Source of the DNA: Todiramphus chloris collaris
Lineage: Eukaryota; Chordata; Aves; Coraciiformes; Alcedinidae
Direction of reading: 5' to 3'
Assembly: GCA_025345505.1 (NCBI GenBank)
Contig: JANVCC010000174.1
Location: forward strand, 5,077,914-5,141,913
DNA: 64,000 nt
The translations under genes and the position numbers were made by a program. Below, piece after piece: positions 39,346 through 53,009 of this stretch. The notes beneath the pieces were generated by a model, which was given only the letters and a program-made list of their open reading frames with translations, was not told where the DNA came from and ran no database searches. Within the stretch, counting starts at the first letter, position 1. Every line of letters starts with the position of its first letter.

Positions 39346-42095
39346 CGATGTCCCTGGCAGTGACTGCTGCTTTCTTCAAAATCACGACACGTGGTATCCT
39401 TTCTAAATAGCTCTTGTTTCTCAAACAAAAACTGATTTAGGAGTCCCTGGCAAAAGAGACTTGCTAAGTAATTCAGCTGCCAGCTCACAACGCAGACATT
39501 CACATCGTGCCTAATTCCACTCTCCCGCCTTCTCACTTACTCCAAGCCTTCCTCAGAGCCTGAGGCAGAGCAGAGCAGCGAGGCTGGAGGCTGACACGGA
39601 TCACACCCTGCCATCTCTTTCTTACCATGACAAATGTAGGCCCAAAACTCCCAGTACGTGAAAAGAACTGAAATACAAACACAACATTTCTTCAGACTGA
39701 TCCAAGGGAACTTGTAGATTCCCATTTCTCTGGACGTTAAGCCAAACAAAGAGTATTTCAGGGTAGTTATTTACTCTGTGCCTTCTCTGGGTAGATGACC
39801 TCTATTTCAGGTAGTCCACAGGGCCATTCCGTGACACAGCTGCTGGCTCTTCTCTGCCAAAACCCCTGCCCTCAGCTGTGACCACGCTGTTTACTGCAGC
39901 TCCAGACGAGCATCTCCTAGGACGAGCGTGGCTGCGGCAGACCTTTGCTGTTGCCACCTTTCTTCTTTGTCAGCTTTCCCATCAATTTCCCTCCTTTCAA
40001 ACAGTTCCTGCCTCTTCAGCTCATGTTTGCTTGAAGCAATACAAGTGATGTTAGTGTATAATCATGTTTACCTGCTGCTTTAGAGACTATTCCTGTTGTA
40101 AAACACTTCCTACCTCAGCTAACAAAATACAGTAAGATCAATTTTTACTTGATTTTTTTTTTCTTTTTTTTTTAAACATCAGCTGATAGGAACTGAACTT
40201 TCAGGGACTGTCAGTGTAAATGATGTGATTTTTTTAAAAAAATAAAAACATTACCACCCTATTTCTGCGTGCCTGTGTGGAGACAGAGGTGCAGGAGCAG
40301 TAAATCAAGTGTAATAATTGCACGGCCAATACAGACTAGAAAGACTGAGTGCAGGGAAACATGTTATGATGTTTAAATAACACCACTCATCTCTAGGGAA
40401 GAGCTCCGTTATCCTTTCTCACCCCAGCAAATCCCACTAGTCCACACAGAGTTGTGTTAAGATAGAATAGCTGTGTGAGCTGTGACTTACTAGGTCTTGG
40501 AAACGCATGAGCTTTGCTACAGGGAGTACCCATTTACTTTCAACAACCAACTCAATCCCCCCTCCCAGATATTTAAACATGGAAAGTTAAGTAGGTGCAT
40601 TTTAAATACAGGAGTTCTAACACCAGGGCCCTGACTCAATCCTTCCAGGCAGCCTCACTGAGTACATGTGCTCAGAAATGCCCACCACACTGTCCTGCCA
40701 TCAGGAAGGCAGCACAGCTTAGACTTTGCTGACAAACAAACAGTGTCATCGGTGTGGCGCGCTTCCCACAAACGGAAACTCTCCCTTCTGCGCAGCACCA
40801 GGCGTGCCCGGAGTGTCTGTGGGGAAACGTGCTCGCTAGAAAGAGCCGGCAGCGAATACGGCATTTAAGGAAAGCTGGGAGAGCTGCTTCAAGATGGAGT
40901 TGTGCTGAAAACCATGAAGATGCTATTAAAAAATTAGATTTTTTTTCTGTGTTACAGAATTAGAGTGAAAAGGAGCCAAGAAGTATCGCTGACAGAAACA
41001 ATGCATCAGCTGGAGTGGAAAAGAGAATAAATTAACATGTCATGCATATACAATTTGTTTGGCTTACAACTTTTGAATGTTTAACAGGCTATAGCTGTAG
41101 AAATTAATATTTATTTAAACCATCTGCTGATAATATTTTCTCTATATATTTTTAGACATGTAGAAGAAACTATTTATATAAACAATAAAGATCTGGAAGC
41201 TTATTGCATAACCACACTTTCAAAGAAGCGTTATCATAAACACTGGGTGAGGTAACGGTTCCTGAAATCACTGGAGGTCACTCACTACCTGCCAAAACCA
41301 CACTCTTGGTGGACTGACCCATATCCCTAGCAATCAGCACTCCTTCATCTGCCAAACCTGACACCAAGAGGTTTTATTCCTCCTTTATCATCCCCAGTAT
41401 CTTGGTGTAGGAAATTCCTACTCCTAACCCTTGGAAGTCAACTGAAAATACTGCACGAGCTGTGTTAGACAACAACGACAAAAGGCAGCGCTCGTGGGTG
41501 GGCTGGTGGGAGAGGGAAGCGGCTTCTGGCAGTGGCATTAAAAACAGAGACACTGCTGAGCTCACGCCAGCATCCACGCGGCCAGTTTTGCTGGCAGGAC
41601 TGTGTTTTAGAGGTTTCAGTGGTTCTGGTTTCGATGTGAACCGTGCAGCACAGAGTACACAATGGGGGCTGGTGTCCCCCTTTGCACGGGGCAGTCGGCT
41701 GGCTGCGTCACTAACCCGATGCTGCAATGGCAGATGTTGCAGAATTAAAAGAACCTTGTTCCAAGGTGGTTTGTTTGGATGTTTTTGAAAAAAGGAGTGA
41801 GACCAAATGTTCACTCTGGATATGGTCTCAAATTTATAAAAAAAGCAGTAAGGCCTTCCTTTTTCCCTGTTTTGTTCCTAAATAAATATTAATGGTAAAA
41901 CGATAAATTACAATTTCTTTCCAAACCATGGGAAATTCAGTCCATCTTTGCCCCAGATAACTGTGGGAGAACACTGGATCCGCCAGCTCCAGAAAGGCAA
42001 ACTGCACCAGACACCTTCTGCTTGTGACACAGACAGCCATCATTAGGTGGTTGCAAAGATAAACAAAGAAGGTTTAATCTGTTTACAGTTTGTTG
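39346..42095. other. DFFB / C1orf174 convergent 3' region
   Basis: No coding exon is supported. Plus-strand AATAAA signals at 40241-40246 and 41027-41032 are candidates for DFFB. A minus-strand AATAAA at 41378-41373 is a candidate for C1orf174, giving it a 3' UTR of about 0.7 kb. The remaining sequence is AT-rich in places and otherwise unremarkable. Confidence 0.45.
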
Positions 42096-44359
42096 TTAGA
42101 CAACATCCTCCTCCTCCTCCTCCTCCTCCTCCTCTTCCTTTGCAATGAAATGTAGCTTTCTGAGTTCTCGCCTGCTCAGCATTGTGCTTGGGAGCACAGC
42201 TGCTGGGAGGTCCTGTAAGAAAGAGAGAAAATCCTGAAGGGCAGCGTGTTGTAGCAAGTGTCAGACCTCCTGCCTCTCCAACACCTCATGTGCTTCCACA
42301 TCCGAGGCATCAAAAAACACCTCTTCACTTGGAAGCGGTGGCGTAACCCCCCAGCTAACGCAGAGGAGCTCTGAGAGGAGCTCACCTGACCCAGCCACGG
42401 CTCACGGTCAGGCTGAGGACCGGCTAAGAAGAGGCTCAGAGAGGGTGAAGTGCTCCCCAAACAAATCCTCACTACTCCCCATAAATACCAGCTGTGATTC
42501 CTGCCAAACACCAGTTCTCCAGAAACACCTAGAAGGCGGCAGCATCGCTTGCCCAAAGTTATGCAGTGTTAAAATTTAAAGCTCTGGCCCTTGATCCAAA
42601 AGCAGAGGTGGCCAGAAATCAGCCTCCACTCCAAAGAATTACAATAGTCGTGATTAAGAACCAGTGAAAAACTATTCTGACAGAATAATGGTCTTTATGA
42701 GTAAAAATACCCATCTTTATGGAACTGGAATAATAAAATATAAACAAGAAAGTTTTTGCAACTGAAATTAACTTGTCTTGGCAGTTCATTTAATCTCTGA
42801 GACAAATAATTCTATCTAGGGGACATAGGAATCCAGAAGTCTACCGATACCGGTCAAGTTTGCCCACAAGTTTGAGTCTAGCCTCCTTTTGTTTGAAGAT
42901 GCAAGACTGAAGTGGAACAGAGCTGAGTCTGTCATCATCTTACCTGCAAAAACGCAACATCTCCAAAGAACCGGGCCAGTGGCATCGGCTGGTTGCTGTC
43001 CTCATTCAGGAGAGCACTACTGTCTAGCTGCATCGGCTTCTTCAGGCCATCTGCATCCTCCAGACTAGACCCATCTGAAAATAGACTCCCATAACTCCTC
43101 TCCTCTTCACTGCAGACGTGCAGATGTTCATCACTGTCCATTTTTGATGCAGCACCACTTGATTTCACTGCACGTGGCTTGAGAGAAATGTTACGTTCCT
43201 TTTCCTGTTTGCCTCCATTAGTGTCTGGAATGTTTTCATCTTTTTTCTGTTGAATTATATTGTGGTCTCCTGGATCTCTTGAACATTGATCCCCGTCAGA
43301 TGTTTTAGGTGCTTCCCTCAATGCAGCAAGGTTTTCACTTCCACATGCAAGTCCTTCTAGTTCTGATTTTACTACACTGTTTTTTTCACATTTCAGCCTC
43401 TTTGAGCGTCGTCTGCCAGCTGCTTTGCTTGGTGAACCCTGTTCGAAAAGCAAGTAAGACCCTAAAGCTTACTGGAAACAAAGATAAAATCACCGTATCT
43501 CTTCAGTGGCAAGGCTGGCTGTGGAACCAAAGGGCTCCATCAACCGAGTGGCACCTTGATCCAAAGCTACATCAACAAGAAAAATACCCAGCAGAAAGAG
43601 CACAGGAAAAGGGGTGGATAGTGTACACGAAACCACAGCCCCGCAGGAGAGCTACTTCTCCAGGCCCAAACGAGCGCCACGTGTGGCTAATCACCACGTT
43701 CATATTTTCCTCGAAGCGCGGCGGGTGGCAATCGATGAACGCGGCACCGAGCGGCCGACGGCCCAGTGCCGCAGGGTGCCCCGACACTGGCACTACCCCC
43801 GCCCGTCCTGACTCTAGGGACCCCCGAAGTTGCCCCGGAACACACAAACGATCCCAAGATTGCACACAAACGATCCCTTGCACTGTAATTTTGCGCACGG
43901 TGCCCTCAAAAAGCGTCGGGAAGGTAAGAAAGGTGGAGAATTTGCTTACAGGCTCCGGGTAACTCCCTCCCAGTGATACTCAGCTCGTAGCTGTTAATAA
44001 TTACCCGCACCCCCCACACCGCTGCTGCCCGGCCCGCGGCCTCTCCCTCCTCTCCCTCTCCCTCTCCTCCCCTCCCCTCTCACCAGGCTCGGCGCCCCAG
44101 GGCCGCCCCGTTGCTGGCGGGGAGCCGCCGGTGGCTCTTCCTCCGCGGGCCGAGCAGTGGCGGCTGCCGGGTGCCCGCCGTCCGGGGAGCCCTTTGCACA
44201 GCGCCCGGGAGGCCTCCGCTGCTGCTGCTGCTGCTGCTGCTGCCGCCCCCGCCCCGGGAGCGCCGAGCCGCGGGTCTCGGTGCGACCCCGGCCGCGGCCC
44301 CGCGCCGCTGGGCTGCCCGCCGCCATCTTGGGGAGGGCCGCGGAGCCCGCGCTCGCCAT
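42096..44359 (-). CDS. C1orf174: UPF0688 protein C1orf174 homolog (3 exons, 295 aa)
   Basis: Exons are 44359-44084, 43438-42944 and 42212-42096, all in phase 0. The identification comes from two blocks shared with human C1orf174: KSELEG after a KRLKCEK basic patch, and the C-terminal half with NEDSNQPMPLARFFGDV and SRRELRKLHF. It ends in an acidic run of ten Glu followed by DVV, where the human protein has an aspartate run. Exon 1 encodes a basic, Ala/Pro/Gly-rich N-terminus with eight consecutive Gln (CAG repeat). Two in-frame ATGs (44359 and 44326) are both in an AAGATGGCGG-type context, so the true start is uncertain. The function is not established; the composition suggests a disordered, probably nuclear protein. 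The protein is longer than the human one (243 aa) because of exon 1. Confidence 0.93.
42107..42139 (-). repeat. C1orf174: Purine triplet run coding for the polyglutamate tail of C1orf174
   Basis: Nine GAG codons and one GAA in a row on the minus strand code for the acidic C-terminal run just before DVV and the stop. Confidence 0.85.
44219..44242 (-). repeat. C1orf174: (CAG)8 microsatellite coding for polyglutamine in C1orf174
   Basis: Eight CTG units on the plus strand read as CAG on the coding strand and give eight Gln residues in exon 1. The uninterrupted repeat suggests length variation. Confidence 0.9.
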
Positions 44360-44366
44360 CTTGCGG
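44316..44366. promoter_or_regulatory. C1orf174: Two YY1-like motifs over the C1orf174 start codons
   Basis: GCCGCCATCTTGGGG (44319-44333) and CTCGCCATCTTGCGG (44352-44366) fit the YY1 consensus. They contain, on the complementary strand, the two candidate ATGs. YY1 sites overlapping start codons are common in CpG-island genes. Binding is inferred. Confidence 0.5.
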
Positions 44367-46811
44367 AGCCTCTCGCCTCGGGGGCCGCCGGGCCCGGCGC
44401 GGAGCGGCCCCGGGAGTGCCGGGCAGGCCCCGGTGCGTGGCTCCTCGGCGCCGAAACGGCGGGTGAAGGGGGGATATCGCACAGCCCCAGGCCCTGGCTG
44501 GGCCCGCAGGCAGCGTTAGGTTCCAATAAACTTGAGCGAAGTGAGAAGAGAGAAGGTGGCCTCCGGATCCCCCGGACAGGCCATCACCTGGGGGGAAAAG
44601 AAACCAATTCTGCCCGGTCACTGTGTCAGTTATAAACGGTTCAGGTCTTTTGCTTCCCACTGTGTCTTCCGGAGCAACTCTCACTGCCATTACAAGGCGT
44701 GCAGTCGGGGAGTTAACTATTCAGATGTGCCTCTCAGTTCATGTCCACAGTCCTCAGGGAACAAATTATGCCAGTAACTCAAATCCCTCTTTAACTTCAA
44801 GGGCTCTGACGATAGCAGATGAATTTCTGTGTAGCGAAGCAGCTCGACGCCGAGATTTAAGTACGTAATTATCTCCGCTTATTTTATCAGGGCAGGCGAG
44901 GCGGCACGTTGGCCCCGTGCGAGGAGCGGCGGGTATGGACGGTCTGCGCCGGAGGAGGAACGGCCGCGGCTGCTGCGATGGAGCCCAGGGGCTCTATCCA
45001 TCACGTTAAACTACAGCTCTTCCTTCTGTTAATTCAGGGCTTTCAGGATGCTGTGGGGATTTTCATAATTCTGTCTGGCTGAGGGCACAGGAGCCTGTTT
45101 CTTTATAGCAGCCTTTAATGTTCTCACTCGCTGCAGAGCCATAGCACAAGTCTCGGCGGTTTGAGGATATTACCCGTGCTCCTCAATCCAACTTAGCCGA
45201 TAAAACGCTTGTCCGTTCATCCCAGCCTTAAAAAACACGACCGACAATTTAAATCGCAGAAATAAGTGGCAAGAATGTACCTATGGGAATATTCAAGCAA
45301 GACCTTTTTGGTTTTTTTTCCTCTCAAAAGCATAAAGTCTCCCAGTTAAAAAGTGGAGGTTTGGAGACATGCCTGATATGTTGTTCTGCAATTTCTCTTG
45401 GTGCTCAGGGGTCCTTCTGTGCTTTGTTCTCTGGCTGAGATAATTCATATTCTCCTCCAAAAGCTTCTCAACTTGCTCCACACTCTCACAGTGTTGTTGC
45501 TTGCAGCCACTGAATACAGATGATTGTTTTTATTAGGCAGTGAAAACTTACACTGTCTCGTAAACAGACGAGAACTGGAACTGGCTGAGGAACAGCAATT
45601 CTGCAGCTGGAAAACTTGGTGGTTGTTTTAATTCCCCCAACGAACTGAAAACAGTAAGAAAAATTTCATTTTGAAAATGTCAATAAATAGTTTTCTCAAG
45701 GCTGCACGTTTCTCATTATTTATGCTGCTTTGTAAAATCGACGCGTGCCTTCGAGCGATGAGGGCAGGGGTGGCTCTGCCCTGAGCAGCCTCCTGCCGCC
45801 CAGCAGCACGTGGAGATGCAGGGCCATGGGCAGCCAGGACCGTGCAGGGTGTCCTCGGGCACTTTCAAGGGACAGAGCACCTTAGGAGGTGATGCCAGAG
45901 CTGCCTCGCAGAGCTCTTGTTTTGAGGCCATCGCGTTCTCCCCTCTAACCGCATCGTATTTGTGGGAAGGTGGCGGCAGTTTTGCAGCTGCAGTTATCAT
46001 TGCGTTTTCGGAAAGATGGCTGATCCCTCTCTGAGGAAGCGGCTGCCACGTAGCGCAGAGAGCACCCCGGGAGAGGCGGGCGAGTGTGCAGATCCCCTCC
46101 GAGATCAGCCCACAGCTCAGCAGCAGCAGCAGCATCTCCTGAGTGACTTGAAAGTCTGCGCGGGGGCTGCTAACAGCCAGGCAGCCTTTACAGAGAATCA
46201 GAGCAGCACAAACTATTTACATTAAATCCACATTTCCACATAAAAGAGGACTTATTTTCAACAATATTAAAAAGTGGTTTTTATTAGAATCTGTTGTCTA
46301 AGCAGGCAGGCAAAAGAAAAGGAAAAAAAAAAAAGAAAAGGAAGATTTTGTGAGCTGCTTCCTTTTTCTGAAAGCTGGCTGGCGGGTAGAAGGCAGCGGC
46401 TGATGAGCTTATTGAGCAGGAAGGGAGGTTCAGGCTGTGAAACTCGATGTGTAAATTAGCTTCTTGCAGCACTTGTCTCTGCGCCTGTCACTTGCACCAG
46501 TGTCCCTGTCTGTTACCATCCTCCCAGTTCGTTTGGCTAAACATTAGTGACACGTTAGGGACAGCAGCCAGAATAAAATGCTGCCTGTAAACGTACTGGC
46601 TGTTAACTGTTGAACGTGAGGTCTATCAAACTAAAGAGTCATCCATCAGGAGCACTAGCTGGTCTTTTACTGCTACGGGGAACTTAATTTCCAGTTAAGG
46701 TGGTTGAATTCCTCTGTGGAAGCAGTACCTGGGGAGGCAGCTGAAGGAGGATCTGCTGCCTGATGACTGGCATAGGGAACCTCACTCCCCGCCTGGACCA
46801 CTCTGCAGCAT
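44367..46811. other. Start of the right-hand gene desert
   Basis: CpG-rich sequence fades by about 45.0 kb. One minus-strand open frame at about 45520-45293 follows an acceptor-like ...GTATTCAG. It reads like a charged helical protein segment (VEKLLEENMNYLSQR), but no partner exon is found and no family is recognised. Nothing else is supported. Confidence 0.35.
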
Positions 46812-46862
46812 TCATCCATCCATCCATCCATCCATCCATCCATCCATCCATCCATCCATCCT
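46812..46862. repeat. (CATC)n microsatellite
   Basis: About twelve uninterrupted tetranucleotide units, followed by CCTCCCTCCC. The reading frames across it are repeat artefacts. Confidence 0.95.
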
Positions 46863-47761
46863 CCCTCCCTGCATCCTTCCTCCCCACTGCCTCCTCTGCC
46901 TCCCCAGCAGAGCAAGCGCCAGCAGCGTGGATTAGTCTTTCGCTCAGGATTCGAAGAGACAACTTTTTAGCTGTTGTTCTCCCCCGTCAAACGCCGTTGT
47001 CATGCCAACTCGGGTAATGACAGCGAACGGACGGGTTTGGGCTCCCAGGGGCACTGTCTCCTGGACGAATTTCTGATGAGTTGATATCCCAGCTAAAGCA
47101 GAAACACCGAGGGGGTCTGCGACCCTGGGCAGCAGCCGTCCCGAGCACTGCTGTCTCGAGGGCCAACGACAGCTCGGGTGGAGCTAGAGCTGCGTGTTCG
47201 TTACCGAGGAGCGCTCACAGCAGGAGCTAGAGAGCCCCGACACAGACATAACAGGGAATTTATGATACGTAATGAAAGTTTATGCTTTCTGTGTGAGAAA
47301 TCTCAGAGTCTTATTTTGGATTTCTTTCTAGTATCTTATCAAGAACCAAATGTGGAAAGGCAATATCTGAAGAAATTAATTAGCACAACTGAGCAGAGCA
47401 CATGGGCTTTGCAAGAAAGAGCAGCAAAGAGAAAGGCTCTGAAATTCATTACTGAAAAACCTTAAGGGACAGATGAGAAGCAGAGAATGCAGAGAACCCA
47501 TCTCCAGCTGGGTGGCTGTAATACACTTGTCTGACGGGGAGCTGTACAGCACTGTCTCCTGTGACTGGCAGAGCTGGAGATGCCAGGCTCTGCCCAGGCC
47601 CTGCTGCTGGCCATCAGATCCTCCCGGCTGCCGATGCACAAACCCCATTTTTGTAATCATCTCTAGTGTTTGCGTGGCAAATTCTTTCCACAGCACTCTG
47701 CAGATTAATTCAGGGCACCTGATTTGCCCAAGATTTGCCACCCTTCCAAAGATGGTAAGAC
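46863..47761. other. Intergenic, no feature recognised
   Basis: Mixed-composition sequence with short unsupported reading frames on both strands. Confidence 0.5.
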
Positions 47762-47822
47762 TTTGGATCCAACCTCGACGATCTTAAAGGTCTTTTCAAC
47801 CTAAATGATTCTATCATTCTAG
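47762..47822 (+). mobile_element. CR1 LINE 3' end fragment, sense
   Basis: This contains the standard avian CR1 tail: CTCGACGATCTTAAAGGTCT, then TTCAACCTAAATGATTCTAT and an ATTCTA repeat end. The copy is about 60 bp and strongly truncated. Confidence 0.85.
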
Positions 47823-50800
47823 GACAGACCTTAACTGCTCTGAGCAGTGTTGATTTTTAAAGTGTTTCACAAAACCCCAGTCAATCTCTCCCAGCACAAC
47901 TCATCCCACCGAGAGCAAATTGTTCCCTTTGCTCCGGCGACTGGATTACACGGGCTGTGCCAACTGCACACCGCTGCTGAAATCCAACAGCTTACAGGGA
48001 TCTTTTTCCTGGCTTAATGAGATAGTCGCTGTGACCGCATTCATGCAAACAAGCATTCTCTTCCCACCGCTTTCTTCTCTTTTCATACGCTACAGGAACC
48101 ATGGTTCAATTAACATCAAACCTCCCAGTCTCTTCAGCTTCGCTCCCCATGCAGAGCCGGGCACAGCACGGGGCACTGGGGCCACCAGCTCCGGGCAGCA
48201 GCTCGGTGCCACCGGCTGCCCGACACTGGGGGTCAGTGTTAGACCGGCGATGCGGTGCCCACAGCCACGCGTGGGGCTTGGAGGGGCTGGAGTGTCCGTG
48301 GAGACCCATCTCTGCTGCCACGGGAGATGCGAGTGACCCAGATTGCCATTTTTTTGCCTAGTTTCTTTGCTGGGGAACCCCAGGGAGCCAGAGCAGTTGT
48401 GTTGAGCAGCTCGGAGACGCTGCCTGGATCTCGGTAGCAGCTTGTCCCCGTTGCCTCCAGCCCACTCCTGCCCTGCCCTTGCCTGGCTACAGGTAGCCAC
48501 GCCACCCATCCTGGCATTGCCACCCTGCCCAGCTGTCAGTGGGATGAGGTGGGAACATTGCATTCAGCAATGCTGAACTCCGTCCAAAATTTGAGTCCAG
48601 GGTGCTCCCAGCATCATTTGTCTAATTAGATTAAAAAAAATAATTATCTGTATCTTGCTCTTCCTCTGTGCTAAGTGCCCAGTAAAGATGAGGCTTGCCC
48701 AGCCCTAGCCAGATTTCCTATCAGTGACAGGCAACACTTTGGTAATTGTTGTACATCACCTAACATTGTTTCTTCAAGATTAAAAATTCTTAGAGTAGAT
48801 GCAACCCTCTTCCCCACACAGCTGACGATGATAGAAGAGGCTGTTTTACACGAGGCTCATTAAAAACAAACCCACAATGACAATTTCAGCAGGTTAAATT
48901 ACTTAAGCAGAGCAATGGGATAAATATTTGATGCTGAAGTTTATTAAATTTCCGCCACTATTACGTTGGTGCTAAAAATATAAAGGGTTCTTTAGAGCCT
49001 GCTTGGTGGCCTCCAAAGGGAGATGGTTGGAAGCCTGTCTCAAACCCCCCCTGCAGAGATTGCTTTGGGGATGGGAAGGAATTATCCTCTTCCCTCTATT
49101 GTCTGCAGGTAACAGCAAATTCCGTCTGCTCCCATCAGAATTATCCGGTTGCCGTTAACAAGGCGAAAGCAGCATGGGCTGGGGCTGGAGCTGCTGGGAA
49201 GCTCTGCTGAGGAGTTGCACCCACCGAGATCCAGGGCTTTCCGGCACAGCCGTCCCTCGGGGGGACACGGGGCTCCCCCAGGGAGGGTGCTCGGGGTCAG
49301 GCTCATCTCTGCAAGGCCCCCGCGTCCCCAGCGAGAGGTACAGATTGGGAAAGATGAGGAGGGACTGAAAATAGAAGATTGACGGGATATTTTTAAATTC
49401 TGATTTTACAGATTTTTGTCTGATCTAATCCCATTAGCACATGCCTTGGAACCCAGCTTGAGATGAGACTTACCTTTTAGCAGGGTCCCACCCTGGAGTG
49501 TTGCTCTGGGAATCTTTAGCACAAGTCATGTCAGTTTACTGTGGCAAGTTTTACGGTCCTGAATCTATAAATATTGCTATTTGCCTTTGAAATGATTGCT
49601 ACACAGTGTCACTCTGTCATTTAATTAACTCTTGCTCATTTTCTGTCACTTATCTTGTGATAATTCAATACACAGAATTTATAATGCTGCAGCAATTTAA
49701 TTCTCAGGTCCTAAGAGTCACCAATTGCTGGACAAACAATATCTGCAAGGACAGAGCTGGCCCGAGCAGGGGTGCAGTCCCCACTGGTGACCACCAGCCT
49801 GAGAAGAAGGTGGTGGATGAGACAGGTAGCACCTTCTTGGCACAGCACAAAGCCATCAGCGTTTTCCTCAGGAGGCATCTTTGTCCCTGGTAGTTTAAGG
49901 CAGTCCAGGAATGTTATCACAGTTCAATAGCTCCCCAAATTAAAAAAGGGATAATTACAGTTGAAACACCCTAGAGCAGGACCATGGAACAAGCCGCTGA
50001 GGTCAGCCTCTTGTCAAGTCTCACAAACTCCTCCCAGAAAAGGAGCAAGCTTCATCTGAAAAACACTTAGAGCTATTTTTTTTTTACCGTCCATTACCGA
50101 TGCCGGAGGTTACGTGTAAAGAGCTGTAACGGTACCTCAGAGAAGACCTTCTACCACTGGGGCTCCTCAGACAGCATCTATCTCAAAAGAGCAGGGAAAA
50201 ACAATCAGAGGAGGCATGTTCCGTTCATGCAACAGCAAGCAATATTGTTCCATTGGCAGGATTCATGCTAAGACAACTGCTCCGGCGTCCTGGAGTGCCG
50301 CCTGTTTACGCATTCATTCCAACCGGGGACTGGAGTGCAACAGGAGCAATTCAGTTATCAGCCCTACGAGGCTCCAGTAATGAAGCCAGATCTTCATTAC
50401 AATCTGTTTAAGTAGCTCCTACATGCAAGTTTGCCTCCATCAAGAAGTCACTGGTGGATCTCCTGTGTAGTGACTCATCTGAAGCAGGTTTTTTCCAGGA
50501 GCAGCTCCGTTACGCGATGCCACCGCGCTGCGCTCATCGCCCGCCGGCTGCGTGCCCCGTGTCCTCCCAGCTGCACGCTGCGCCCATCGGGCACTGCTGT
50601 TGAGCAGGAGCTGTGCTCCAGAGGCAGGTTAGGTGTGTGGATGGACAAAGGCTTCAGCCGAGAGCTCTGTCACAAGCAGACAGTTTCTAGAGCTTTTCTG
50701 TCTACCCTGACAGTGCTTAGTATTTGATCAGAGTCAGAATTAACTAAAACCTGGGAGGAAGGCTTAGAGCCTTCAAAGTGTTCTAGTAACAACTGCTGTC

Positions 50801-53009
50801 ATACAGCCAGAAACTGGACTGCCACATCTTTCTGTCCCTCTCCTAGCCTCCTTCCATGCCCAGAGCCAGTGCGTGGCAATGCAGAGCGCTCTCCAGATGT
50901 GGGCACTGGCTGGCTGAGCACACTGGTGCCTGGCCGGGAGCGGAGCTGTCACCAGGAGCGTCTATAGCCAGGTGCTGGCAGTGCTCACAGTGGCTCTGTG
51001 TTGGGGATGCTGGCACAGTCCAGGACTGCCTGGTACACGGCAGAGATGCAGCAGTCAGAGGTGTGGTTGTTGTCATTCCAGTCCTCTCAGATTCTGGTAA
51101 AAGTTTGTGCATTAGATTTTTCTTACCAAGTGTCTTGGGTCGTCTTCTTCGCTAAATAACCCTTGCTGATTATCCTTTTCTACTAAAAATACCTGCTCCT
51201 CAGATGTCCATCCAGTGGCTAGAAGGTACGGCGGGCATACCAGGGATGTTATTTTGACACTTTGATGTGGGATACACGAATAGAAAGCCACCAATGAATA
51301 GAAGAATAAATCCATATATCCCTTGCTGTCACTTCAACCAGAAAGCAAAGCCAGTAGCTCTCAGTCTCCGGGGAATCAGAGATTATTTGGACAAAGGTTT
51401 CTCCATGGGTAGCACACTTGCAGGAACAAAGTAGTAGGGTTCACAGTATGAACAAATGTCCTACAGCCAGTGTGATCAAAAGCGAGCCCTGAAACAGTCT
51501 GTGAACGAGGGTAGGTAGGAAAGATTTAACAGCAATCAGGCTGCACAAGAAATGTGTTCAGAGAGCAGATTCTGAGAGAATTTAAACAGCCGTTAGCTCT
51601 GTCATTTCCAGAGACGACTGGTGCAGGCAGACAAGCTGCTCTGTCTGCAGACAATAGCGATGTTTAAGGAGAAGCTACAATATGCGTGGTGGTGATTTTG
51701 TCATCCTGCTTAATAGGAAAGGAAATCAAGTTCCCCGGCAGCGCTCAGGAAGGCAGCTGGTACCGCACCAGTGCCGCAGCCGTCGCTGTCTCCGCACCCT
51801 CACCAAGGCTTGTCATTGCTTCTTGATGTCCGGCAGAAAAACAGCCACCTCATCCCCAAGGACTTCTGCTCTCATGCTTAACTCAGTGCATTTTGATGTC
51901 AGAAGTGTTTCAGGGTAGATTTTAGTGTTAAAAGCAGGAAATGGTAGAGCTGTGCTAAAACCCGTGCACTGGCCAGCTTGGAGCATCCCACGCTGATCTT
52001 GGAGCAGCATCTTCCAAGGCAGCTGCACTGTTCCGGGGACCACCTGTACCCTCTCCTGGACACTAGCAGACTCTTCACCGGTGTCAAAGCCAGCAGAGCT
52101 GCTCTCACCTTGGGTGGGAGCCTGCTTCTTTGCCATCCAGCATCCATGCCAGGGCAGTCCTCTTGGTAACAGATTTCTCACTGGAAGTGAAGGAAACGCA
52201 GTGCCCCTCCTTGCTCAGCACACAGCCAAGCACGGGCTGCACCTTCCCTCAAAGCTCTCCAGAGGAGCCTTCGCTGGCCAAGGGCACATCAGCAGCTGCC
52301 CCAGCTCCCAGACCTCGATGCTCTCTGGGGAGCGCATTGTTCTTACTGCTGCCTGACATTCCCACTGTGTTGTCAAGGTCAAGCTCCTTGCACTCGATGC
52401 GCAGCTTCCCCAGCACCTGAGCTGCGGCCACGCTCTGCGTTTGCAGCCACGCGCTCCTCGCCGCTGCGCGCTCTGGGTCACGCTCCTCGCCGGGGAACAT
52501 GCGAATTCCTCAGTTTTGTCTCTACGCTCAGTAGCCGGGGAAGGAAAAACCCCTCAAGAAGTGCCTGAGCTGCATCTTTGGGAAACAGAAATGTGCAGGT
52601 GTGCACTTCCATAAATATTTCAGAGAAGAGTTTATTAAATTCTAGTAACATGGCAACTGCTGCATTACAGATGCCTAAGACTCTGGAAGGGAGCCAACCA
52701 CCAGTTTCTCAAAGAATATTTTTACCACCATTGCACTGTGCTGAGCAGGGATTCTTCTCCTCAGAGCATGGATAGCTGGGTGGGAGGATGAGAAGGGCCA
52801 CCACAGTCAAGCTGAAGCAATTCTTTCTTCTCTGGTTTAATCCTCTTCCCACCCCTTGATATGAAGTTTATTTAATTGTGGAGACAAGATGCATTTCTTT
52901 CTTGAGGGATTGTGGGAGAATATTTGTAATCCAAGGGCTGTAATTGAACTCGGTAATAATAATTATACTTCTCTTCATTAATATGTCTTAAAGCTCATTA
53001 CAAACTATT
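47823..53009. other. Intergenic, no gene recognised
   Basis: Short open frames are present on both strands but lack paired splice sites, recognisable domains or continuity. AT-rich patches around 48880-48990, 49560-49700 and 52900-53000 contain several TAAT cores, which could be unexamined regulatory sequence. Confidence 0.45.

Noticed and set aside
46684..47017. Frames coding repeated Ile-His-Pro-Ser or Trp-Met-Asp-Gly
   Set aside because: They are translations of the (CATC)n microsatellite.
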